Assembly: GCA_028286705.1 (NCBI GenBank)
Contig: JAQBRC010000039.1
Span: 1-21,997 of the forward strand
Length of the DNA: 21,997 nt
Source of the DNA: Candidatus Nomurabacteria bacterium
GTDB taxonomy: Bacteria > Patescibacteriota > Minisyncoccia > Phycocordibacterales > UBA9973
Reading direction: 5' to 3'
Below, piece by piece: positions 7,669 through 14,379 of the stretch. Each line of letters starts with the position of its first letter. Positions within the stretch are counted from its first letter, which is position 1. The translations under genes were made by a program, and so were the position numbers. The notes beneath the pieces are model-generated. The model searched no databases. It worked only from the letters and a program-made list of their open reading frames with translations, and was not told the DNA's origin.

Positions 7669-8145
7669 CTAAAAAGTTGCCTGGCCAATCTCAATTATTT
7701 CGTAATTGATATACTCAGGTCCGCCATCAGCTGAAAGCCCTAACACAACATATCCTTTGTCCGTAAGACGGGTATTAACCTTTCCACGAAACTCGGCACT
7801 GTTTGCAAAAACTTTTGAACCAAAGCGTAAAGAGTCGCGCACCGGCACAGGGTTGTAATATATATTGCCGTCCTTGCCGTATGGTCCGCTGTTTTCGTGG
7901 TTAGTGTATACCGGTAGGTAACTGAAAGTATTGTTATTGCCACTTATCTGTGCCTTCAAAAGCATATAGGTCCTTGCGCCAATTGGCACAGCACCAGTAT
8001 ATGGATCTTTGGGTTCCGGTATAAACTTGCGGACAGTTACTGTCACAACGGGTACGGTAACGGTTGGAGTCGGATCGCTTTTCTTGCTACAAGACGTAAG
8101 CACAACGACACCAAGCATTGCTGCTACTAATAGAACTTTCTTCAT
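7669..8145 (-). CDS. Secreted lipoprotein, unknown
   Basis: 158 aa from ATG 8145; the frame is open to 8205, but the chosen start gives a textbook lipoprotein signal: MKKVLLVAAMLGVVVLTSC with lipobox LTSC (Cys19). The mature part starts SKKSDPTPTVTVPVVTVTV, a Thr/Pro/Val-rich linker, followed by a beta-rich domain without a recognised family (FIPEPKDPYTGAVPIGARTYML, SYLPVYTNHENSGPYGKDG, GYVVLGLSADGGPEYINYEI). The SCSKKSDPTP start is the style of Bacteroidota lipoproteins, hinting at transfer or convergence. It has its own promoter and terminator and diverges from rpsU. Location and lipidation are well supported; function is unknown. Confidence 0.75.
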   Translation of the reverse strand: MKKVLLVAAMLGVVVLTSCSKKSDPTPTVTVPVVTVTVRKFIPEPKDPYTGAVPIGARTYMLLKAQISGNNNTFSYLPVYTNHENSGPYGKDGNIYYNPVPVRDSLRFGSKVFANSAEFRGKVNTRLTDKGYVVLGLSADGGPEYINYEIIEIGQATF

Positions 8146-8193
8146 GATTTTCTCTTTTTTTAATGTATGGGAATGTGATTTTTTGTTTGCCAT

Positions 8194-8222
8194 ATATAAA
8201 CACATTTAATAATAAAAGTCAA
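8194..8222 (-). promoter_or_regulatory. Promoter of the lipoprotein gene
   Basis: Minus-strand TTGACT (8217-8222), a 17-nt spacer and TTATAT (8194-8199), about 48 nt before ATG 8145. Confidence 0.6.
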
Positions 8223-8250
8223 TACATACGCTTTCCCCCTCATATATGTA

Positions 8251-8279
8251 TTGCATCATCTCAAAACCCGTGTTATTAT
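8251..8279 (+). promoter_or_regulatory. Promoter of rpsU-ybeY-ftsA
   Basis: TTGCAT (8251-8256), a 17-nt spacer and TATTAT (8274-8279). The predicted transcription start (about 8286) coincides with ATG 8287, so the rpsU mRNA should be leaderless. Confidence 0.65.
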
Positions 8280-8286
8280 CACTCCC

Positions 8287-8511
8287 ATGCCAATGACTAA
8301 CGTAGAAATCAAAAGAAATGGAACAGAAAACGCCCTAGGTGTTCTTCGTCGTTTCAGTCGCAAGATGCAGGAAAGTGGAATCATTATGAAGGTTAAGGGA
8401 GAGCGCTATGCTATCCGTCCGCTATCCAAGCTTGCAGAAAAGAACATGAAAGTTAAGCGTCTTGCTCGCCGCGTAGAAGTTGAAAAACTAAAGAAGCTCG
8501 GAAAGATGTAA
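8287..8511 (+). CDS. rpsU: 30S ribosomal protein bS21-like
   Basis: 74 aa from ATG 8287 (MPMTNVEI); a second ATG at 8293 would drop two residues. bS21 binds near the anti-Shine-Dalgarno end of 16S rRNA and helps initiation. The match is VEIKRNGTENALGVLRRFSRKMQESGIIMKV, corresponding to the family's VRxNExxxxALRRFKR helix, followed by a long basic C-terminal helix (LARRVEVEKLKKLGKM). The frame is open upstream to 8251, but that ATG lies within the -35 box. A leaderless mRNA for bS21, whose job is at the Shine-Dalgarno site, is a pleasing coincidence, not proof of regulation. The ybeY ATG is 3 nt after the stop. Confidence 0.85.
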   Translation: MPMTNVEIKRNGTENALGVLRRFSRKMQESGIIMKVKGERYAIRPLSKLAEKNMKVKRLARRVEVEKLKKLGKM

Positions 8512-8513
8512 TT

Positions 8514-8578
8514 ATGATACTTGATACTGACACAATGACAGTATCATCAAAAGGCACGCTCCCAAGCGTGCCTTTTTT
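8514..8578 (+). terminator. Terminator hairpin and alternative-fold element inside ybeY
   Basis: AAAAGGCACGCT (8549-8560) and AGCGTGCCTTTT (8565-8576) form a 12-bp perfect stem with loop CCCA, ending in six T (8573-8578): a textbook intrinsic terminator, but within ybeY codons. Upstream, TGATACT occurs twice in tandem (8515-8521, 8522-8528), and both copies are complementary to AGTATCA (8540-8546). One pairing includes the start codon; the other leaves ATG 8535 near the loop. Confidence 0.7.
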
Positions 8579-8897
8579 GGCACTCAAGGAAAAGATCCTC
8601 GGAAAGAAATATGAACTCTCAATTCGCTTCGTTGCACCTGCTGAAGCGCAGGCGCTGAACATCGCGCATCGCAACAAGGACTACATTCCTAACACACTCT
8701 CATTCCCTCTCTCTGAGACAAGCGGAGAAATTATTCTTTGTTGTTCTGCAATTCGAAAACAATACAAAGATTTCGACATGACATACGACAAATATATGAC
8801 ATTTATCGTCATCCACAGCATGCTGCATTTGAAAGGATACGAACATGGGAGTACAATGGAACGTAAGGAGCGGGACTTACTCGCACTGTTTACCTAA
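8514..8897 (+). CDS. ybeY: Endoribonuclease / rRNA maturation factor YbeY
   Basis: 127 aa, slightly shorter than the usual 150. YbeY is a metal-dependent RNase that acts in 16S rRNA 3' end maturation and ribosome quality control. The zinc motif HSMLHLKGYEH gives H101, H105 and H111 in the HxxxHxxxxxH pattern. NKDYIPNTLSFPL (54-66) matches the conserved KDxPTNVLSFP stretch and KKYELSIRFV (31-40) the first core strand. ATG 8514 lies 2 nt after rpsU's stop; ATG 8535 is an alternative. Either way, codons 12-22 coincide with a perfect terminator hairpin and the region before it can form alternative hairpins, so expression downstream of rpsU is likely attenuated. It is followed 3 nt later by ftsA. 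Confidence 0.93.
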   Translation: MILDTDTMTVSSKGTLPSVPFLALKEKILGKKYELSIRFVAPAEAQALNIAHRNKDYIPNTLSFPLSETSGEIILCCSAIRKQYKDFDMTYDKYMTFIVIHSMLHLKGYEHGSTMERKERDLLALFT

Positions 8898-8900
8898 CAC

Positions 8901-10091
8901 ATGAAGCAACAGCTACGAATCGGCATTGATATCGGTACTTCTATGACTCGCGTCGTAGCGTGTATTGATGACGGCAGCGGTTCGCTTCCAAAGATTGCAG
9001 CGAGCAGTTCAGTTGAAACACGGGGCATGCGCCATGGGTACATCATTAATCGTGACGAAGCGGCAGCTAGTCTCCGCCATGCAATTCAAGACGTTGAGAA
9101 AGAACTAGGAACAAAGATCAAAACAGCGGCTATCGCTATCGGCGGTGTTGGCATAGGCAGCGAATACGCTATCGGCAATGCTATTGCATCTCGTGCCGAT
9201 GGCATTATCAGCAAGCTTGATATTGAAAAAGCTATCGCTGATTCAGAAACCCAGATTGACCTCAAGAACAAGGCAATCCTTCACGCCTTTCCCATTCTCT
9301 TCAAAGTTGACGGCAAGGAATTGCCTGCTCGTCCTGAAGGAATCAACGGCATCAAGCTTGAGGTTAAGACTCTCTTTGTTACCTGCTTCCAGCAGCACCT
9401 TGATGACCTGCTCGCAGTTACCCATGACCTTGGCATCCGCATCAGTGGCTTCACTGCCACCCCTCTCGCAACACAGAAACTTCTTTTAACTGACCTGCAG
9501 CGAAACTTCGGTTGCTGTCTCATCGACATCGGAGCAGAAACAGTTTCTGTTTCAGTATTTGAAAACAACACACTGACTTCCCTTTTTGTATTCGGACTTG
9601 GTTCTCTCGACATAACCAAAGACATTGCACTTGGCCTTCGTGTTCCTCCTGAGGAAGCGGAAAGTATCAAGCTTGGCACTGTATCATTCCAGCACGCACC
9701 AAAGAAAAAACTCGATGAAATCATTGAGGCGCGCCTTTCAGACATTTTTGAACTAATTGATAAGTATTTAAAAAAGATTGGTCGCAGCGGCCTGTTGCCA
9801 GCTGGTGCCATCGTTATCGGAGGAGGCAGTCGTATGCAGCTTGTTGAACCAGTAGCAAAGAGTTTGCTCAGAGTTCCCGTTAAGGTTGCACATGTTGATC
9901 TGCCTGGAACTAAGGGTCCAGTAAAGGACAATAGACTGCTCGTTGCCTATGCAATCGCTGCAAGCAATGAAGAAGGTCAGCAGGGTGGATCGTCATCTCC
10001 GGCACGCACCCCGTTCAAGTTCGGAGGAAGCAGCGATGGAGACGGCATCCTCGATACCATCAAGTCATTCTTCAAGCAGCTCATTCCATAA
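8901..10091 (+). CDS. ftsA: Cell-division actin homologue FtsA
   Basis: 396 aa, within the family range (about 410). FtsA tethers FtsZ to the membrane and recruits the late divisome. Phosphate-1 loop GIDIGTSMTRVVA is at residues 8-20. A 1C-like insertion lies at about 85-165 with the typical HAFPILFKVDG stretch. Phosphate-2 is CCLIDIGAETVSVSVF and the adenosine motif is GAIVIGGGSRMQLVEPVA. After a Ser/Gly/Pro linker, the C-terminal GILDTIKSFFKQLIP is the amphipathic membrane-targeting helix. It starts 3 nt after ybeY; a 15-bp terminator follows the stop, so ftsZ is transcribed separately, unlike the usual ftsAZ operon. Confidence 0.95.
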   Translation: MKQQLRIGIDIGTSMTRVVACIDDGSGSLPKIAASSSVETRGMRHGYIINRDEAAASLRHAIQDVEKELGTKIKTAAIAIGGVGIGSEYAIGNAIASRADGIISKLDIEKAIADSETQIDLKNKAILHAFPILFKVDGKELPARPEGINGIKLEVKTLFVTCFQQHLDDLLAVTHDLGIRISGFTATPLATQKLLLTDLQRNFGCCLIDIGAETVSVSVFENNTLTSLFVFGLGSLDITKDIALGLRVPPEEAESIKLGTVSFQHAPKKKLDEIIEARLSDIFELIDKYLKKIGRSGLLPAGAIVIGGGSRMQLVEPVAKSLLRVPVKVAHVDLPGTKGPVKDNRLLVAYAIAASNEEGQQGGSSSPARTPFKFGGSSDGDGILDTIKSFFKQLIP

Positions 10092-10094
10092 ATA

Positions 10095-10130
10095 AAAAAT
10101 GCCTTCTCGTTTTATCGAGGAGGCATTTTT
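10095..10130. terminator. Bidirectional terminator between ftsA and the small opposite gene
   Basis: A 15-bp stem (10095-10109 with 10116-10130, one G-U pair) around loop TTTTAT, flanked by A5 and T5 so it works on both strands. The stop codon of the minus-strand 72-aa gene (10112-10114) lies in the loop. Confidence 0.85.
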
Positions 10131-10330
10131 ACTATTTTCCCAGCGGGATTATAGTATGTGTCATTAGTAGGAGTGGAAAAATTTTCTTCAGGTACATTCA
10201 TATCTTTTGAAAATTCTTTTACCGTATCAATATTTTTATTATTAGTGCTTCCAGATGTTAAGCACTCTATTGGGTGTGGACCTCCGAAGATCTGATCTCC
10301 AGTAGTTTTAACAGGTATGGCTGTGCACAT
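10112..10330 (-). CDS. Small protein between ftsA and ftsZ, unknown
   Basis: 72 aa, no family recognised. It has no TM or signal; the N-terminal half contains IFGGPHPIECLTSGS and the C-terminal half is charged, ending KIVKMPPR. Evidence for a real gene is indirect: a near-consensus promoter (TTGACA, 17 nt, TATCAT) points at it from the minus strand, and the transcript ends in a strong terminator whose 5' stem encodes the last codons. There is no Shine-Dalgarno before ATG 10330. It interrupts the ftsA-ftsZ pair. Alternatively, the transcript could be a regulatory RNA rather than an mRNA. Confidence 0.5.
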   Translation of the reverse strand: MCTAIPVKTTGDQIFGGPHPIECLTSGSTNNKNIDTVKEFSKDMNVPEENFSTPTNDTYYNPAGKIVKMPPR

Positions 10331-10356
10331 AATTATTTTATTTATGGTTTAAACAA

Positions 10357-10385
10357 ATGATACCTCTTTTTCTATATAATGTCAA
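10357..10385 (-). promoter_or_regulatory. Promoter of the 72-aa gene
   Basis: Minus-strand TTGACA (10380-10385), a 17-nt spacer and TATCAT (10357-10362). It lies back-to-back with the ftsZ promoter, 6 bp between the two -35 boxes. Confidence 0.65.
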
Positions 10386-10391
10386 TGCTTA

Positions 10392-10450
10392 TTGCCCTTT
10401 TAAAGCCGTGTGGTACTATTGTCACCATAGCAATAACCCGTGGAAGGGAG
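10392..10450 (+). promoter_or_regulatory. Promoter and RBS of ftsZ
   Basis: TTGCCC (10392-10397), a 16-nt spacer and TACTAT (10414-10419), with an upstream TGG making an extended -10. A real leader follows, with Shine-Dalgarno GGAAGGGAG (10442-10450) 8 nt before ATG 10459. Confidence 0.55.
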
Positions 10451-10458
10451 AGTGAAAT

Positions 10459-11649
10459 ATGGCAAGATTAACCCCAGAAATTGAAACTGCGGCACGAATC
10501 AAAGTGATTGGTGTCGGTGGATCAGGCAGTAATGCCGTAAACCACATGATTGGCGGACGTGTCCGTTCAGTCGAATTTATCGTTATGAATACTGACGTGC
10601 AGGACTTGCACAAGTCTTCAGCTGAGAAGAAAATTCATCTCGGCAAGAACCTAACCAAGGGTCTTGGTGCGGGTATGAACCCAGAAGTGGGTATGCGCGC
10701 AGCAGAAGAGACCAAGGCTGAGATCCAGGATGCAGTGAAGGGTGCCGACATGGTATTCATCGCCTGCGGAATGGGAGGAGGTACTGGTACAGGAGCTGCT
10801 CCAGTTGTAGCTCGCGCTGCAAAGGAACAGGGTATCCTAACGGTAGCTGTCGTGACTAAGCCATTCTTCTTCGAAGGCAATCAGCGCATGAAAATTGCTG
10901 AACGCGGTATCGAAGAACTTGAAAGCGAAGTTGATGCAATCATCGTTATTCCTAACGACCGTCTTCTAGCAATTGCTGGCAAAGACACTACGTTCAAGGA
11001 TGCATTCGCAAAGTGTGACGAAGTACTTCGTCAGGCTGTTGAAGGTATCTCTGATCTTATTGCCTCTCCTGGTATCATCAACGTCGACTTCGCCGACATG
11101 AAGTCAGTCCTTACAGATGCTGGTACTGCGCTTATGGGCGTAGGTACAGCTGCAGGCGAAGGCCGTGCCGAAAAGGCAGCAATCAGTGCGATCAACTCTC
11201 CACTTCTCGATATCTCAATCAACGGTGCTCGCGGCGTACTCTTCGCCATCTCTTCCAACGACGACTTAACCATGGCTGAATTCCAGGATTCTGCAAAGGT
11301 TATCACCGAATCTATCGACAAGGATGCTCGCGTTATCATCGGTACCATCGTAGATGACCGCATGAAAAAGGGCGAAATGAAGATTACCGTTATCGCAACA
11401 GGCTTCCCTACTGACACAACAAAGAAGCAAAACCTCTTTGGCAGTACACCTCAACAACTATTCAACCGTAACGAGGCACAGTCAGCTCCTGCTCCATTGC
11501 AGCAGCAAGTTGAGCGCGAACCAGTTCGCCCAATGGTTCAGAAGGCAGACATCCGTCCTGCAACTGAAGCTGAGGTGATCGAACCTGAAGGAAATGAAGA
11601 AGAAGACTGGGGTGCAATTCCAGCCTTCCTCCGAAGAAACAAGAAATAG
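10459..11649 (+). CDS. ftsZ: Cell-division tubulin homologue FtsZ
   Basis: 396 aa, standard length. This GTPase polymerises into the Z ring. The nucleotide motif IKVIGVGGSGSNAVN is at residues 14-27, the tubulin signature GGGTGTG at 106-112, and the T7 catalytic loop NVDFADMKSVL at 208-218 with D210 and D213 intact. After a variable linker rich in Gln, Ala and Pro (about 340-380), the C-terminal peptide DWGAIPAFLRRNKK matches the conserved tail that binds FtsA. It has its own extended -10 promoter and a clear Shine-Dalgarno, unlike several neighbours that look leaderless, and ends at a strong terminator, so it is a single-gene unit. Confidence 0.98.
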   Translation: MARLTPEIETAARIKVIGVGGSGSNAVNHMIGGRVRSVEFIVMNTDVQDLHKSSAEKKIHLGKNLTKGLGAGMNPEVGMRAAEETKAEIQDAVKGADMVFIACGMGGGTGTGAAPVVARAAKEQGILTVAVVTKPFFFEGNQRMKIAERGIEELESEVDAIIVIPNDRLLAIAGKDTTFKDAFAKCDEVLRQAVEGISDLIASPGIINVDFADMKSVLTDAGTALMGVGTAAGEGRAEKAAISAINSPLLDISINGARGVLFAISSNDDLTMAEFQDSAKVITESIDKDARVIIGTIVDDRMKKGEMKITVIATGFPTDTTKKQNLFGSTPQQLFNRNEAQSAPAPLQQQVEREPVRPMVQKADIRPATEAEVIEPEGNEEEDWGAIPAFLRRNKK

Positions 11650-11663
11650 GTCTTGACCAAAAG

Positions 11664-11693
11664 AAAACTCCCACGTACTGCGTGGGAGTTTTT
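11664..11693 (+). terminator. Intrinsic terminator of ftsZ
   Basis: AAAACTCCCACG pairs with CGTGGGAGTTTT around loop TACTG, ending in a T run (11689-11693 and beyond). Confidence 0.9.
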
Positions 11694-11714
11694 CGTTTTT
11701 CTTGACCGCTAGAG

Positions 11715-11720
11715 TATAAT
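11715..11720 (+). promoter_or_regulatory. -10 box of the trxB operon
   Basis: Perfect TATAAT ending 6 nt before ATG 11727; no convincing -35 at 17 nt (TTGACC lies only 7 nt upstream of it). The position predicts a leaderless mRNA. Confidence 0.6.
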
Positions 11721-11726
11721 AAGCAC

Positions 11727-12662
11727 ATGAATACATATGATCTCGTCATTATTGGGGGCGGCCCTGCTGCTGCCGCAGCTGCAGTATACGCAGCACGTAA
11801 GCGTCTTACTACGCTTGTTGTGGCAGAAGAGATTGGCGGACAATCAGCGGTATCTGACACAATCTTTAACTGGATCGGTACTCCCGAAATTGGGGGCAGC
11901 GAACTGGCAAACAATCTCAAGAAACATATTGAAGCGTATGCAACTCCAGAACATACCCTGAAGCTTTCTCTGGGCCAGCGCGTTACTACAGTTGAAAAGA
12001 CTGAGGAAGGCTTTTCAGTTACTACCGCAAAAGAAACAGTTACAACAAAAAGCATTCTTGTTACTACTGGTTCTCGTCACCGACACCTTGAAGTACCGGG
12101 TGCTGCAGACTTTGAGCACAAAGGTATTATGTATTGTGCAACGTGTGACGGACCGTTGTTTACCGGACAGCCAGTCTCAGTCATTGGAGGAGGCAATGCC
12201 GCACTTGAAGCAGTATTACAACTCTCAGCCTATGCCTCTCATGTTACATTGCTGCACCGCAGCAATGAATTCCGTGCTGACGCAATTACTGTTGAAAAAG
12301 TGAAGGCACTTCCTAATACAACCATACTCACCAACGTTACCCTTACTAGCATCACTGGCTCAGATTTCGTTGGAGGCCTAACATACAAAAACAATGGTAG
12401 TGATACAACGGAAGAACTAGCCGTTAATGCAGTCTTCGTTGAAATCGGTCAGATTCCTAACACTGACCTTGTCGAAGGAGTGGTAACGCTCGATGAACAT
12501 AAGAAGGTTGTTGTTGATCCAAAAAACCAACGCACTAGTACCCTTGGTATTTGGGCTGCGGGTGACTGCACCAACGGTCTGTATCATCAAAACAACATTG
12601 CCGCAGGCGATGCAGTTAAAGCTATCGAGGATTTATACATCTGGATCAAGAAAGAACAATAA
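11727..12662 (+). CDS. trxB: Thioredoxin reductase
   Basis: 311 aa, the usual length of low-molecular-weight thioredoxin reductases, which pass electrons from NADPH through FAD and a CxxC to thioredoxin. FAD motif VIIGGGPAAAAAA is at residues 8-20, the redox centre CATC at 137-140, the nucleotide motif VIGGGNAALEA at 152-162, followed by HRSNEFRAD (177-185), and the second FAD motif GIWAAGDCTNG near the C-terminus. FRA favours NADPH, but the usual double Arg is H-R here, so cofactor choice is less certain. No thioredoxin gene is visible nearby. First gene of a tight operon with dedA and a glycosyltransferase (3-nt and 1-nt gaps). Confidence 0.93.
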   Translation: MNTYDLVIIGGGPAAAAAAVYAARKRLTTLVVAEEIGGQSAVSDTIFNWIGTPEIGGSELANNLKKHIEAYATPEHTLKLSLGQRVTTVEKTEEGFSVTTAKETVTTKSILVTTGSRHRHLEVPGAADFEHKGIMYCATCDGPLFTGQPVSVIGGGNAALEAVLQLSAYASHVTLLHRSNEFRADAITVEKVKALPNTTILTNVTLTSITGSDFVGGLTYKNNGSDTTEELAVNAVFVEIGQIPNTDLVEGVVTLDEHKKVVVDPKNQRTSTLGIWAAGDCTNGLYHQNNIAAGDAVKAIEDLYIWIKKEQ

Positions 12663-12665
12663 TTC

Positions 12666-13289
12666 ATGCCTGATTCCCTTGTCCAATTCATTACGCACTA
12701 CGGATACTTTGCCATCTTCGGCTTGGTATTCCTTCAGGAAATTGGCATTCCCAATCCTGTAGCCAATGAATTGGTGCTGCTCTTTGCTGGATCTCTTGCC
12801 TATGCCGGAACGCTTTCCTTCACAGGAGTCTTCTTCTCTGCAATCCTTGGAGACATTATTGGTACTAGCATTCTCTATTTCGTCTTCTACCACCTCGGCA
12901 ACACCGTATTTGAGAAGAAGCCGAAGTGGATTCCCCTGTCTAGAGAAAAGATAGAACGTCTAGGAGAGCGAGTCCGTACCCATGGCGGCTGGGGTGTGTT
13001 TGTTGGACGCCTTCTTCCCTTTGTCCGTGGATACGCGTCAGTTGCAGCGGGATTGTTCCGCCTTAAGCCACGCCCGTTTTATATAGCTGTTATTTCCTCT
13101 GCACTGCTATGGACCGGCGGCTACGTTACCCTAGGAAGTATTTTCGGGAAGTATTGGGTGAGAGTTGCTGAGACTAGTGGCGGTGTCGAGAAAATCCTTT
13201 TGATTGCCGTTGCTGTCACTATCATCATCCTTGGTACAAGAGCCTTCGTACAACATAGAGCAGCGAAGAAAACTAACGCTGAACACTAG
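12666..13289 (+). CDS. DedA-family membrane protein
   Basis: 207 aa, typical of DedA/VTT-domain proteins, which act as lipid (undecaprenyl- or phospholipid-related) flippases or transporters in the inner membrane. Visible marks are the N-terminal re-entrant segment YFAIFGLVFLQEIGIPNPV with acidic E in the family position, the Gly-rich AILGDIIGTSILYFVFYHLG, and the conserved GRLLPFVRGYASVAAGLFRL, which corresponds to RFxPxxRxxxxxxAG with its key Arg residues. A C-terminal TM (about 178-196) and basic tail follow. It begins 3 nt after trxB and ends 1 nt before the glycosyltransferase ATG. The substrate cannot be told from sequence. Confidence 0.9.
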   Translation: MPDSLVQFITHYGYFAIFGLVFLQEIGIPNPVANELVLLFAGSLAYAGTLSFTGVFFSAILGDIIGTSILYFVFYHLGNTVFEKKPKWIPLSREKIERLGERVRTHGGWGVFVGRLLPFVRGYASVAAGLFRLKPRPFYIAVISSALLWTGGYVTLGSIFGKYWVRVAETSGGVEKILLIAVAVTIIILGTRAFVQHRAAKKTNAEH

Positions 13290-13290
13290 T

Positions 13291-14031
13291 ATGAAATTCT
13301 CTATTGTCATTCCTGCCCTTAATGAAGCTAACTGGATCAAGAAGTCCCTTGCAGCAGTCCTTGCCCAAACGTATACAAACTTTGAGGTTATTGTTGTAAA
13401 CAACAACTCAACTGATAGCACAAAGGAGGTTGTGCAGGAGTTTATTAACACGAATCCTCAAGTTCGTCTGATCGACTGTCCAACACCGGGCATACTGCAT
13501 GCCCGCAATTGCGGCCTCAGTGCCGCTACGGGCGACATTATCGTTCAGCTGGATGCAGATAACATCCCTTCAAAAAACTGGCTGGCAAATGCTGCCAAGC
13601 ATTTCCAGAAGGAGCATGTTGTTGCTTTGGGAGGCGCCTATGACTATTACGATGCAAACTTGTTATTTAGATATGTCAGTCTTTTAGTGCAGTGGGTGAC
13701 ATTGCCTCTAGGAAACTGGTATGTACAGAAAAGACACTATGGCGCCTTCCTTATCGGAGGCAATGCCTTCATAAAAAAATGGGTGCTTGATGACATGCAT
13801 GGATATGACACTAACCATACCTTCTGTTCAGAAGATCTGGTAACAGCACGAGAAGTTGCAAAGCGTGGATATGTAAAGTTCTGCTTTGACTTGCAGATCA
13901 AGTCATCAGCCCGACGACACAAGCAGCTAGGATATTTCTTTGTGCAGAGACAGTACAACATGGGCACCAGTGCTGTATTGCGAGGATTGCCGATTCCGAG
14001 GCAGCAGGAAGAAACGCACCATCCGAGATAG
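13291..14031 (+). CDS. Glycosyltransferase family 2
   Basis: 246 aa from ATG 13291, one base after the dedA stop; the frame is open further upstream, but that part overlaps dedA and the GT-A fold begins right at MKFSIVIPALNEANWIKKSL. GT2 enzymes move a sugar from a nucleotide sugar to a lipid or glycan acceptor. The DXD metal motif is in VQLDADNIPSKNW, the acceptor region in GAYDYYDA and GGNAFIKKWVLDDMHGYD, and CSEDLVTAREVAKRGY contains the ED pair of the catalytic base. There is no TM segment, so it is cytosolic or peripheral. Partnership with DedA suggests cell-envelope glycan or lipid work; donor and acceptor are unknown. Confidence 0.9.
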   Translation: MKFSIVIPALNEANWIKKSLAAVLAQTYTNFEVIVVNNNSTDSTKEVVQEFINTNPQVRLIDCPTPGILHARNCGLSAATGDIIVQLDADNIPSKNWLANAAKHFQKEHVVALGGAYDYYDANLLFRYVSLLVQWVTLPLGNWYVQKRHYGAFLIGGNAFIKKWVLDDMHGYDTNHTFCSEDLVTAREVAKRGYVKFCFDLQIKSSARRHKQLGYFFVQRQYNMGTSAVLRGLPIPRQQEETHHPR

Positions 14032-14044
14032 AAAAATCTTCCTC

Positions 14045-14073
14045 TTGCCAAAGTCAAGGTTAGGTTGTATGGT
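14045..14073 (+). promoter_or_regulatory. Promoter of the gene at 14091
   Basis: TTGCCA (14045-14050), a 17-nt spacer and TATGGT (14068-14073), 17 nt before ATG 14091. Confidence 0.45.
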
Positions 14074-14090
14074 ATGAAAAACTGTAAACA

Positions 14091-14345
14091 ATGAAAAATA
14101 ATCCAATTAACGTAAACGCCTCAGCAAGACTTTCTGCTATAAGAAATCGCAGAATAGCTCGAAACCTATGTATCGCCGTTATGGTAATAATTGTCATGGT
14201 TATAATCAAAATTTTGGCACCGACCGAAGGTAAGCCAGATGCGACTCAATCATATACCATGATAGCCCTAATGGCGCTATTTGTAATCTTTTATTTCATT
14301 AAACAGAAGCAGTCAAAAATCTTAGAAAAGCTGGAAGCGATGTAA
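14091..14345 (+). CDS. Small two-TM protein, unknown
   Basis: 84 aa, no family recognised. A basic N-terminal part (RLSAIRNRRIARN) precedes TM1 at about 26-42 (LCIAVMVIIVMVIIKIL), then a short loop (APTEGKPDATQSY), TM2 at about 55-69 (TMIALMALFVIFYFI), then a basic cytoplasmic tail (KQKQSKILEKLEAM). Both ends are probably cytoplasmic. It has its own promoter-like element and a strong terminator right after the stop, supporting a real single-gene unit. Confidence 0.65.
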   Translation: MKNNPINVNASARLSAIRNRRIARNLCIAVMVIIVMVIIKILAPTEGKPDATQSYTMIALMALFVIFYFIKQKQSKILEKLEAM

Positions 14346-14353
14346 CAGTACTT

Positions 14354-14379
14354 AAAATTCCCCTATAGGGGAATTTTTT
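14354..14379. terminator. Bidirectional terminator between the 14091 gene and folD
   Basis: AAAATTCCCC and GGGGAATTTT pair around TATA, then two more T on the plus strand; the minus strand also runs into TTTT. It separates two convergent genes. Confidence 0.85.

Noticed and set aside
9281..9931. 216-aa minus-strand ORF inside ftsA
   Set aside because: Antisense shadow of conserved ftsA; Ser/Arg-rich low-meaning protein, no start signals.
11031..11417. 128-aa minus-strand ORF inside ftsZ
   Set aside because: Antisense to strongly conserved ftsZ coding sequence.
11462..12055. 197-aa minus-strand ORF
   Set aside because: Crosses the ftsZ end, its terminator and the trxB start in antisense; no domain and a shadow composition.
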